The notes under the pieces: generated by a model
Database searches by the model: none
What the model saw: only the letters and a program-made list of their open reading frames with translations
Told to the model about the DNA's origin: nothing
Shown: positions 1 to 6,215 of the stretch, piece by piece
Layout: each line of letters begins with the position of its first letter
Numbering within the stretch: position 1 is the first letter of the stretch
Made by a program: the position numbers and the translations under genes
Assembly: GCA_030646565.1 (NCBI GenBank)
Contig: JAUSLA010000005.1
Span: 1 to 6,215, forward strand
DNA from: a bacterium
Lineage (GTDB): Bacteria > Patescibacteriota > Minisyncoccia > Minisyncoccales > RBG-13-42-11
Length of the DNA stretch: 6,215 nucleotides
Direction: 5' to 3'

Positions 1-3000
1 TCTGTCGAAAATATTGTTTCTTTGGGGGCTGAAGGCGGAGAGATTATTTTTGTTTCAGGAATTGAAAGCGCCAATAATTTTTTGGGCAAGACATTTTCTT
101 TGCCCCGAGAGTTTAGCGAGAATTTTGACAAGGGAGTGGCAAATAAAATATCAAATATAAAATATCAAATATCAAAATTAACGGAGGATATTTCTTCTTA
201 TACCGAGCTTTCATTACCGAAGGTGGAAAAGAAAGAATTTTCTTTGATTATAAAAGCAAAAGTGAAAATGAGAACTTCGTTCTCATCGCTTACATATATA
301 GTAGGAACGGTAGGGTCAGCGGGCGACGAAATTATTAATGCGGTAGGAGAGATTGTTTCAACAATAGGTTCGGCTGGAGACGTTATTGTCAATAATGCGT
401 CAGGAATTGTTTCAAGCGCAATTGTTTCAAGCGCCGACAATATCCAAAATACGATTTCGTCTGGAGGTAGTCAACTTGCTGACATCGGAAAAATCAATAT
501 AGAAACATCAATAGAAATATTGGCAGGATACGGCGATTGGCTGGCGAGACAGCCCTCTGTTATAGCGCGGAATTATTCTTCTGCCAATGATTTCGTTGAA
601 AAGGAGCTTGTCTCCTTTGAAGGAAAAATTTTGGATGCCGGGAGGGATGCCGGGAGGCTTGGCCTCGTAATGATTCAGGAGGTTTCGGACATTACGGCAG
701 AAAGGTATAACGGCGCTAATCAACTGCTGAAAAAGGAGCTTAGCTCCCTGAATAGCTTGGCGGAAAAGAAACTTAGCTCTCTGGATAAGGAAATAGTTCA
801 ATTGTCCCGAGGCGTTCAAAACATTTTGCAAAACGGATATCGGGCAATAACTTCTCCGTTTGTTAAAACATATCAGTTTGTAAGCGGCCCTTGGAGAATC
901 GTCAGCCCGGAAAAAACGGCGGTCCAAGACAAAGAAACAAAAGAAAAATTGGAACAGCTTCAAGAAGAGATTCAAAACATAAAAGAAGGGGGAGTGGTGG
1001 CAAGAGAAATAATTAAAGAAGTAAGCAGAATCATCCAAGTTGAGCCGATAAAAGAAATAACAAAAGAAACCTTTAAGCAAACGATAATTACCAAAGTTGG
1101 GCCTGAAGCATTGTTTGATATTGAGAGCCAGCTTTCTTTACAAACAGGCAATATCGCCCAACAGGCGCTTCAGATTAGTAATCTTCAGCTTGAAATGAAT
1201 CGCCGGCCAACCGGTTTTATATCTTCTCCTTCCTCTGTCCAGCCGGTAAGCCAGCAAGCCAACTTAACAAAGCTTTATGCCGAAAACGGACAAGTCACTT
1301 TGCAAACATCCGGTTCAGGCAACATTGTCATTTCTTCCGCTGGCACAGTAACGATTAGCGGAACCAGCATAAGTTTAGGGGGCAGTGTTAGCCTCGGCTC
1401 TGCCCAAACAATTACCGGCTCCAGCGACACGCTTACAATGCTTACTGTTACTCAAAATGGTTTGGGCAATATTATTGATTTCAAAGACGGCGATAATGTT
1501 GTTTTTTCCATAGCTGATGGCGGGTACGCCACCTTAGCTGTTGACGCTTCCACCACGCCATCATTTATCATTAAAGCTCTCGGCACTTCCTGGACGCCTG
1601 CCAGCTCAACATATTTAGGAATCAATGCCACCACATCTTTTGACGGCAGATTTTTGGATTTTACAACAGACGGCTCAAGCGTTTTTTATATTGATTCTTT
1701 GGGAAACGTTGTCGGCGGCTCGGTTTCTTACGCCACCACTACAATTGTCGGCGATTTAATTGTTGACACAAGCACTTTGTATGTTGATTCTACTAATCAT
1801 CGAGTCGGCATTGGCACGACAAGCCCATCAAATTTATTTTCAATCGCCACTTCAACAGATATTTTCAATGTTACAAATTACGGATATGTGGGCATTGGCA
1901 CGTCAACTCCATCAGCAACTTTCAACGCTTACTCTGCGGACACAGTCACAGCTTTTCTGTTTGAACAAGACGGAACCGGCTCAATCTTAGACATCCAAAA
2001 CGCAACAGGTTCTGTCCTCACCATAGACAACGCAGGCAACCTTACCTCTGGCTCATACTTCTATGTGGACCAAGCTAATCAAGCAGTGGCAGTAGGAACT
2101 ACAACAGCGTCAGGGGTGTTCACTGTTGGCACAACAACAGATCCGATGATGAATATCACAACAGAAGGCTATGTTGCGTTTGGCACTACTTCGCCTTTGG
2201 GTATCTTCACCATCGGCACCTCAAGCGATTCCATATTTAATATAACTACCGAGGGCAACGTCGGCATCGGGACAACGGGGCCGAATAATCTTCTCCAGGT
2301 GGCAGGACTGGTTAATTTCAATAACACTTTGTTTTCAACATCTCTTGGCTATCAAGCGGGGAATGTGAATGCGGGGGATTATAATAGTTTTATAGGGTAT
2401 CAAGCGGGTCTTTCCAACACCACTGGCTACAACAATTCCGTAATGGGAGTGAGTGCCCTCTCCTCCAACACCACCGGCTACTACAACGCCGCAATGGGAG
2501 GGAATGCCCTCTTATCCAACACCACCGGCTACCAGAACTCCGCAATGGGAGTGAATGCCCTCTCCTCCAACACCACCGGCAACTACAACTCCGCAGTGGG
2601 AGTGAGTGCCGGTAATTATCAAGCCGATGGAGCAACAGCTTTGACAACGGCCAACAATTCCGTTTATATCGGCTATAACGCAATGGGCTTCAATGATTCA
2701 GACAGCAACAGCATAGTTATTGGCGCAAGCGCCAAAGGAATTGGAGCAAACACCGTTGTTCTGGGAAATGATTCTATCGTTACTACGGCATTGAAGGGCA
2801 ACGTCGGCATCGGGACAACAACGCCTTCAGCTGTTTTAGATGTAGTAGCTTCTTCAACTGCTTACGGATTAAGCGTGATTCAACAAATGACGGGAGGGAT
2901 TGCAGATTTCCAAAACGCAACAGGTTCTGTTTTTGCGATAGACAACACGGGACATATAACAATGACAGGAAATCTTACTGCCACAGGAAACATTGTCGGA

Positions 3001-6000
3001 GCCAACATATCAGTGGCTTCTACTTCTGCCTGGGATATCGCCGAAGGAATAGTTACTGCAAGTTCCACGGGCTGGGAACAAGAAATAAACAACAGAATAG
3101 CCAGCTCTACTGATTATGTGCCTTGGGCTTCTGCATCCACATCTGCCTGGGACATAGCTTCGGGTTGGGCAAGCGGCTATGATATGCCTTGGATAATCTC
3201 AGGCACTTCTTTATATGCTTCTTCTACCTACACAGGAATTGGCATCGGCACCACTACTCCATCGGCGATACTTCACGCCTACACTTCTGCCACCACCACA
3301 GCAATACTTGAGCAAGTTGGCCCAACAGATGAAATACTTATTGCCAAGAACGCCACAGGAACTGTCCTCACTATAGACAACGCAGGCAATCTAACCTCTG
3401 GCTCATACTTTTATGTAGATCAAGCCAACCAGGCTGTGGCAGTAGGAACCACAACAAGCTCCGGTATCTTCAATGTCGGCACTTCCTCCGCCTCTATTTT
3501 GACAATATCAACCGAAGGCAATGTCGGAATTGGGAGAACGAATCCTGGGACAAAGTTGGAAGTAACAGGGCTAATCTCTTCAACCTTTGGTGGGCTTCAA
3601 GCGTCTTATGCAAATGCAAACTTACGCTTAGATGATACAGCAGGATATCCCTATGATATTCAGTCAACGGCTGGCCGATTGAAGTTCATACACGTAGGCA
3701 TTTCTACGCCCGTTGGGTATTTGAGCGCAACAGGACTTTATGTGGGGAATCAGCTCACCCGCTACATTAGTGACGATGGCACAAACATAACGTTAAATGG
3801 TCAAATTTCAACAAGCGGCAACGTGGGCATCGGGACAACAACTCCAATAGCCGCGTTACACGTTTATACTTCCAGTGCCACAACCACAATTCTTGAACAA
3901 GTCGGAACAGAGTATATTTTGGAAGCCAAGAACGCCACGGGCACAGTGCTAACCATAGACAACGCGGGCAATCTGACATCTGGTTCATACTTCTATGTTG
4001 ACCAAGCCAACCAAGCTGTGGCAGTGGGGACTACTACGGCATCAGGAGTGTTTACAATAGGAACTACCACTGAATCTTTCTTCAACATCAACACAGAAGG
4101 CAATTTAGCTATAGGCACGACAACAGCTTCTGGCATCTTTAATATCGGCACAAGTTCTGATTCTATATTCACTGTTACTACGGAAGGCTACGTCGGTATT
4201 GGGACGACGAGCCCAGCTAAAAATTTACATCTTAAAACCACTTCAGGAAGTAGTGCCGAAATGCTTTTGGACTCTCCAAGTAACACACAGGCTGCCTATT
4301 ATGTAGGCGCCGATGGAGCACTAAAAGGCGCTTTTTATCGTCCGAGTAATTCCAATGATGCAAGAATATGGGTTGGACAAGATGTAATGACTTTTCAAGT
4401 AACCTCTGGCAACGTCGGCATAGGGACGACAACGCCTTCAGCCATTCTCCACGCATACACTTCTGCCACCACAACAGCGATATTGGAACAAGTAGGCCCG
4501 ACAGATGAAATACTTCTTGCCAAGAACGCCACGGGCACAGTCCTTACTATTGACAACGCAGGCAACCTGACCTCTGGCTCATACTTCTACGTTGACCAAG
4601 CCAATGGCGGAGTGGCGGTGGGGACAACAACTGCGTCCGGCGTATTTACAATAGGCACAACAACAGAGTCATTCTTCAACATCAACACGGAGGGAAGTTT
4701 AGCCATAGGCACGACAACAGCCTCTGGCATCTTTAACATCGGCACATCTTCTGCTTCCATATTTAACATCACAACCGAAGGCAACGTCGGGATTGGGACA
4801 TCATCTGCCCCTGCATATCCATTAGATGTGTATGGAAGCGTTAATATCCCTTCGCAGTTTGCTTTGGCTAGTGCTGCTTATAGGTTAAATGTAAACGATG
4901 TATTATCTCAAGCAGGAGTTGGTTATAACACTGACGATATAGTAATAAACCGAGCCGGACTTTCGGTTGTAATAAAAGGGTCAACGATAACAATGGGAAC
5001 CTCATCTAATTTTTATATCAGCTCTGAAGGCAACGTCGGCATCGGGACGACAACACCGTCAGCCATTCTTCACGCATATACCTCTGCCACAACAACAGCC
5101 ATACTGGAACAAGCAGGCCCAACAGACGAAATACTGCTTGCCAAGAACGCCACAGGAACAGTTCTTACAATTGATAACACAGGACATATAACAATGACAG
5201 GTAACTTAACTGCCACTGGAAACATTGTTGGAGCCAACATATCAGTCGCTTCTTCTTCTGCCTGGGATATTGCCGAAGGTATTGTAACAGCCAGCTCTAC
5301 TGGCTGGGAACAAGAAATAAATAACAGAATAGCCAGTTCCACCGATTATGTGCCATGGGCATCGGCTTCTACTTCTGCTTGGGATATTGCTGCAGGCTTG
5401 GCAACTGGATATGATATGCCTTGGATAATTTCAGGAACTTCTTTGTATGCTTCTTCAACCTACACAGGAATTGGCATCGGGACCACGACGCCATCCGCGA
5501 TTCTCCACGTTTACACCTCTGCCACTACAACAGCCATACTTGAACAAGTTGGTCCCACAGATGAAATACTTCTTGCCAAGAACGCCACAGGAACAGTGCT
5601 TACCATAGACAACGCAGGCAATCTTACCTCTGGCTCATACTTCTACGTTGACCAAGCAAACGGAGCTGTAGCAGTGGGAACCACAACGGCATCAGGAGTA
5701 TTTACAATAGGAACTACCACCGAATCATTCTTTAACATCAACACCGAAGGCAGTTTAGCTATTGGCACGACAACCGCTTCTGGCATCTTTAACATCGGCA
5801 CAAGTTCTGCGTCCATATTGAGCGTTACTACGGAAGGAAATGTTGGGATTGGAACGACGGGGCCACTAGGAGCTTTAGATATTCGCTCGAATGGACAGAC
5901 TGCTAGGTTTACTATACAAACCGTAGGAGGAGGTACTCCTGATGCGTACCCATTAATCTACATGGGCGGAACCAGTGGTAGCGTGGCCGGTATATTTGAA

Positions 6001-6215
6001 AGGGTAACTTCAGGAGCGAGTTTCTACTTTGGCGAAACAACAAATACTGGTGGAGTAGTTTTCAGAGGGTCAGGAAACATAACAATAGAAGGCAACGTCG
6101 GCATTGGGACGACAACGCCTTCAGCTCTTTTGCACGCCTACACCTCTGCCACCACAACAGCCATACTGGAACAAGTTGGTCCAACAGATGAAATACTTAT
6201 TGCCAAGAACGCCAC
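1..6215 (+). CDS. Giant modular fibre/adhesin-like surface protein, internal fragment (both ends missing)
   Basis: Frame 1 reads through all 2,071 complete codons plus two bases without a stop; neither start nor stop codon lies in the window. The order is: N-terminal remnant, helical stalk (about residues 168-400), Ser/Thr/Gly-rich beta region (401-601), then a repeat array to the end with 23 VGIGTT-type motifs. There is no Cys, and 11 of the 15 Trp fall in the two B modules. Phage tail fibres and large Parcubacteria surface proteins commonly carry GNVGIGTTTP repeats, YadA-head-like NSxxIG repeats and a 'LGNDSI..LKGNVGIGTT' junction, all present here. Such proteins are usually trimeric, elongated and extracellular. 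No enzyme motif, sortase signal, membrane anchor or S74-type chaperone domain is visible; the terminal domains would lie outside the window. An adhesin or host-contact fibre is the inferred role; a phage tail fibre is the alternative. The single open frame is certain; the function is not. Confidence 0.9.
142..176 (+). repeat. Heptanucleotide tandem tract (TATCAAA-type), about five units, in frame in the giant gene
   Basis: The 35 bases divide into seven-base units AATAAAA, TATCAAA, TATAAAA, TATCAAA, TATCAAA: three exact, the third-position unit one base off, and the first more degenerate. Only three bases are G or C. Seven is not a multiple of three, so each unit is read in a different phase and the peptide repeats every 21 nt, i.e. 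every seven residues. It gives hydrophobics at residues 50, 53, 57 and 60 (I, I, I, L), the 3-4-3 spacing of a coiled coil, apparently continued by I64 and Y67. Gain or loss of one unit would shift the frame of everything downstream. Confidence 0.8.
406..434 (+). repeat. 15-nt direct tandem repeat encoding IVSSA twice
   Basis: ATTGTTTCAAGCGCA at 406-420 is followed at once by the same sequence with the last base changed (421-435, ending C). It is in frame and duplicates the pentapeptide IVSSA inside the Ile/Val/Ser-rich segment. It looks like a small recent in-frame duplication. A related GEIVSTIGSAGD stretch lies just upstream. Confidence 0.8.
502..1200 (+). other. Charged alpha-helical / coiled-coil stalk
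   Basis: Residues about 168-400 are rich in Lys, Glu, Gln, Leu and Ile, with few of the Thr/Gly runs that follow. Three related 'K-(E/K)-L-x-S-(L/F)' motifs (residues near 201-206, 245-250 and 257-262) suggest an internal helical repeat. Residues 310-362 are strongly charged, including KEKLEQLQEEIQNIK and then VEPIKEITKE. Residues 371-400 show hydrophobics every seven residues (L378, I385, I392, M399), a good short coiled coil just before the beta-rich region. Coiled coils at this place commonly trimerise fibre proteins. Residues 283-300 (SPFVKTYQFVSGPWRIVSP) break the helix. The assignment rests on pattern only; a coiled-coil predictor was not run. Confidence 0.6.
634..657 (+). repeat. Perfect 12-nt tandem duplication encoding DAGR twice
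   Basis: GATGCCGGGAGG occurs at 634-645 and again at 646-657. It is in frame and yields DAGRDAGR within the helical stalk. The copies are identical, so the duplication is probably recent, and it keeps the frame. Confidence 0.85.
1201..1803 (+). other. Ser/Thr/Gly-rich beta-type shaft region
   Basis: Residues 401-601 begin with a Pro/Ser/Gln linker (RRPTGFISSPSSVQPVSQQ) that ends the coiled coil. Short alternating strands follow, such as GNIVISSAGTVTISG and TSISLGGSVSLGS, typical of beta-helical or beta-prism shafts. Next come longer non-repeated strands with DFKDGDNVVFSIADGG and FLDFTTDGSSVFYIDSLGN, a 'data-value' style pattern common in tail-fibre-like proteins. The segment ends in TTTIVGDLIVDTSTLYVD, which leads into the first VGIGTT motif. 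No named domain is recognised with certainty. Confidence 0.5.
1804..1887 (+). repeat. First VGIGTT unit, 84 nt (28 residues)
   Basis: This unit runs from VGIGTTSP to the next VGIGTSTP (residues 602-629). It resembles the 29-residue unit found later: VGIGTTSP, then xFSIxTSTDIFNVT, then GY. It is one codon shorter, consistent with an early, diverged copy at the edge of the array. Confidence 0.65.
1888..2259 (+). repeat. Module A copy 1 (66 residues) plus two 87-nt units
   Basis: The scaffold runs from VGIGTSTP at 1888 to VAVG at 2086, 198 nt, the same length as four of the other full copies. Its first half is diverged (YSADTVTAFLFEQDGTGS). Its second half, NATGSVLTIDNAGN to SGSYFYVDQANQAVAVGTT, matches later copies almost exactly. 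Two 87-nt units follow (2086-2172, 2173-2259), bounded by VAVG, VAFG and VGIG. The mixture suggests it is the oldest or most drifted copy in the window. Confidence 0.8.
2260..2802 (+). other. Insert U1: YadA-head-like domain, 181 residues
   Basis: After VGIGTTGP and LLQVAGLVNF, the segment contains SLGYQAG and SFIGYQAG motifs, the 51-nt head repeats, and then NSVYIGYNAMG (from 2656) and NSIVIGASAKGIGANTVVLG (2707 onward), followed by GNDSIVTTALKGNVGIGTT. NSxxIG cores spaced by turns are the signature of YadA-type head repeats (Hep/Hag family), a trimeric left-handed beta-roll in trimeric autotransporters. They also occur in tail-fibre-like proteins next to GNVGIGTT motifs. The head domain probably forms a wider knob on the shaft. 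It is the longest and least scaffold-like insert in the array. Confidence 0.75.
2404..2607 (+). repeat. Four 51-nt (17-residue) head repeats
   Basis: The units lie at 2404-2454, 2455-2505, 2506-2556 and 2557-2607. The consensus is ALSSNTTGYxNSAMGVN. Units 2-4 differ by only 5-7 bases of 51, while unit 1 is more diverged. Unit 2 is 31/51 G+C, visibly richer than the flanks. All base differences among units 2-4 change an amino acid, at unit codons 3, 9, 10, 12, 14, 16 and 17. The NTTG turn is identical in all four. Confidence 0.9.
2803..3237 (+). repeat. Module B copy 1: Trp-rich 145-residue module
   Basis: This module runs from VGIGTTTPSA to the next GIGIGTTTPSA, 435 nt. It begins with a diverged lead (VLDVVASSTAYGLSVIQQMTG) and shares the rest with copy 2: DNTGHITMTGNLTATGNIVG, then two SAWDIA motifs 39 residues apart, GWEQEINNRIASSTDYVPW, GYDMPWIISGTSLYASSTYTG. 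It carries six Trp (codons at 3031, 3073, 3124, 3148, 3166, 3190). I do not know a named domain for it. Similar Trp-spaced segments occur in tail-fibre-like proteins, but that is memory, not a search. Confidence 0.8.
3238..3522 (+). repeat. Module A copy 2 plus a single 87-nt unit
   Basis: The 198-nt scaffold (GIGIGTTTPSAILHAYTSAT ... EQVGPTDEILIAKNATG ... SGSYFYVDQANQAVAVG) is followed by only one 87-nt unit (3436-3522) before VGIGRTNPG. Every other complete A copy has two. VGIGRTNP replaces the usual VGIGTT(S/G)P, an unusual Arg in the motif. Confidence 0.85.
3523..3822 (+). other. Insert U2, 100 residues, unique
   Basis: It starts with VGIGRTNPGTKLEVTGLI, the usual lead strand, then a non-repeated stretch with LRLDDTAGYPYDIQSTAGRL and FIHVGISTPVGYLSATGLYV, ending ITLNGQISTSGN before the next VGIGTTT. 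It reads like a short beta-rich display domain. No family is recognised and it does not resemble inserts U3-U5 beyond the lead-in. Confidence 0.6.
3823..4191 (+). repeat. Module A copy 3 plus two 87-nt units
   Basis: The scaffold is 195 nt, one codon shorter than its sisters, because EQVGTEYILEAKN replaces EQVGPTDEILxAKN. Its lead is also variant (PIAALHVYTSSATTTILEQ). The rest, from NATGTVLTIDNAGN to VDQANQAVAVGTTT, is standard. Two 87-nt units follow at 4018-4104 and 4105-4191, with the motifs VAVG, LAIG and VGIG marking their starts. Confidence 0.85.
4192..4413 (+). other. Insert U3, 74 residues, unique (shortest insert)
   Basis: After VGIGTTSPAKNLHLKTTSG comes SSAEMLLDSPSNTQAAYYVG, then ADGALKGAFYRPSN and ARIWVGQDVMTFQVTSGN. 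The pattern of a value, a grid-like Asp/Gly turn and a Trp strand resembles display domains of tail-fibre-like proteins. It contains the only Trp of the array outside module B. No family is recognised. Confidence 0.55.
4414..4785 (+). repeat. Module A copy 4 plus two 87-nt units (typical full copy)
   Basis: The scaffold is 198 nt (4414-4611), with units at 4612-4698 and 4699-4785. Key motifs in order are VGIGTTTPSAILHAYTSATT, AILEQVGPTDEILLAKNATG, TVLTIDNAGN, SGSYFYVDQANGGVAVG, FTIGTTTESFFNINTEG and FNIGTSSASIFNITTEG. Compared with copy 6 over 57 codons (4441-4611 against 5497-5667), 20 codons differ and 18 of these are synonymous. Confidence 0.9.
4786..5034 (+). other. Insert U4, 83 residues, unique
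   Basis: It starts VGIGTSSAPAYPLDVYGSV and continues with NIPSQFALASAAYRLNVNDV, LSQAGVGYNTDDIVINRAGL, SVVIKGSTITMG and SNFYISSEGN. It appears beta-rich with Asn/Asp turns. No named family is recognised and there is no obvious similarity to the other inserts. Confidence 0.55.
5035..5469 (+). repeat. Module B copy 2, fused behind a half module A
   Basis: It is 435 nt, the same length as copy 1. The first 45 or so residues are a standard module A start (VGIGTTTPSAILHAYTSATT, EQAGPTDEILLAKNATG). At the DN(A/T)G point it switches to the B path, DNTGHITMTGN, and keeps it to ASSTYTG. It carries five Trp; the sixth position of copy 1 is Leu here (5398). The switch at the shared NATG..L(T)IDN strand suggests recombination between modules at a common segment. 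Confidence 0.85.
5470..5841 (+). repeat. Module A copy 6 plus two 87-nt units
   Basis: This is a full copy with the same lengths as copy 4 (198 + 87 + 87 nt). The lead is GIGIGTTTPSAILHVYTSAT, identical in position to copy 2 because both follow a B module. Units lie at 5668-5754 and 5755-5841. With the preceding B module it repeats the arrangement at 2914-3456 with a constant 2,232-nt offset. Confidence 0.9.
5842..6096 (+). other. Insert U5, 85 residues, unique
   Basis: It starts VGIGTTGPLGALDIRSNGQT and continues ARFTIQTVGGGTPDAYPLIY, MGGTSGSVAGIFERVTSGAS and FYFGETTNTGGVVFRGSGNI before EGNVGIGTTTP. The insert is beta-rich and Gly-rich, with no recognised family. Confidence 0.55.
6097..6215 (+). 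repeat. Module A copy 7, cut by the window edge
   Basis: VGIGTTTPSALLHAYTSATT and AILEQVGPTDEILIAKNA match the other A copies, and the window ends within the NATG motif. The array therefore continues downstream, and the true number of modules cannot be known from this window. Confidence 0.85.

Larger units (their letters stand above)
1..501 (+). other. N-terminal remnant of the fragment: short beta stretch, then Ile/Val/Gly/Ser/Ala-rich segment
   Basis: Residues 1-40 look like the end of a beta-rich domain whose beginning is upstream (alternating hydrophobics such as GGEIIFVSGIE). Residues 48-67 form a short heptad helix (see the 7-nt repeat). Residues 76-90 are basic (KVEKKEF, then IIKAKVKMR). 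Residues 100-160 are low-complexity Gly/Ser/Ala/Ile/Val with loosely repeated AGD(E/V)I(I/V)N and IVSS motifs. I do not recognise a named domain. The Ile/Val-rich run is broken by Asp, Glu and Asn, so it is not a convincing membrane segment. Confidence 0.5.

Noticed and set aside
735..747. Inverted repeat GGAGCT-T-AGCTCC, and a similar hairpin at 601-617
   Set aside because: Both are inside coding sequence, short and without a following T run. They encode KEL(S/V)S motifs and are not credible terminators.
508..1080. Reverse-strand open frame of 190 codons opposite the stalk
   Set aside because: It lies entirely within the forward gene, its peptide is Phe/Tyr/Arg-rich without a recognisable domain, and the forward frame has the repeat structure and synonymous-change pattern of real coding sequence.
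1760..1990. Forward frame of 76 codons in another phase
   Set aside because: It overlaps the giant frame and has no family signature or ribosome binding context.
2404..2607. CRISPR-like array or diversity-generating variable region
   Set aside because: There are no spacers: the 51-nt units are contiguous and coding. Differences are not confined to adenine sites, and no reverse transcriptase or template repeat is in the window.
2390..2683. Reverse-strand frame with Cys/Trp/Arg-rich repeats that could look like a repeat protein
   Set aside because: It is the antisense of the 51-nt head repeats, with no independent support.
2880..5342. Two reverse-strand open frames (2880-3092 and 5070-5342) that encode similar peptides
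   Set aside because: The similarity only reflects the two forward B-module copies on the opposite strand; the forward frame explains the conservation.
1..6215. Use of an alternative code with TGA as Gly
   Set aside because: No in-frame TGA occurs although Gly is very common, all written as GGN.
4..6215. Two or more separate genes in the window
   Set aside because: Frame 1 has no stop and the architecture changes gradually without any intergenic gap; no frameshift was seen between the stalk and the repeats.

Overview
The whole window is one open reading frame on the + strand, read from base 1 in steps of three. It has no stop in 2,071 consecutive codons and is open at both ends. There is no intergenic DNA, so no promoter, terminator or RNA gene is expected and none is seen. 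The protein has no cysteine, is rich in Thr, Ser, Gly and Ile, and carries 23 copies of a V/L/I-G/A-I/V/F-G-T motif (mostly VGIGTT). It looks like an internal piece of a giant fibre-like surface protein, of the kind built from phage-tail-fibre-like and YadA-head-like repeats. From memory of such proteins (the VEPIKEITKE-type helical stretch followed by many GNVGIGTTTP repeats), the likeliest source is a Patescibacteria/CPR bacterium, probably Parcubacteria. This is inference; a phage or prophage fibre of such a host is the main alternative. The complete absence of in-frame TGA in a Gly-rich protein argues against the TGA=Gly code of Gracilibacteria/Absconditabacteria.

Layout. Bases 1-501 are the downstream end of an unseen N-terminal part, with a short 7-nt repeat tract and an Ile/Val/Gly/Ser/Ala-rich stretch. 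Bases 502-1200 are a charged, mostly helical stalk ending in a clear heptad pattern. Bases 1201-1803 are a Ser/Thr/Gly-rich beta-type region. From 1804 to the end the protein is built from a small set of parts of almost fixed length: a 66-residue scaffold module (A), a 29-residue/87-nt unit (usually two in a row), and a 145-residue Trp-rich module (B, two copies exactly 2,232 nt apart). Non-repeated inserts of 74 to 181 residues lie between them. The first insert contains YadA-head-like repeats with a 51-nt period.

Two opposite patterns of change stand out. Copies of modules A and B differ almost only at synonymous positions, which points to old copies held constant as protein. The three main 51-nt head repeats differ only at amino-acid-changing positions, which points to recent copies that have diversified. 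A heptanucleotide tract near the start encodes a coiled-coil heptad and could in principle be phase-variable. The working picture is a long, probably trimeric fibre with a constant scaffold displaying different inserts outside the cell. Attachment or partner recognition is the plausible role, but nothing in the window proves it.
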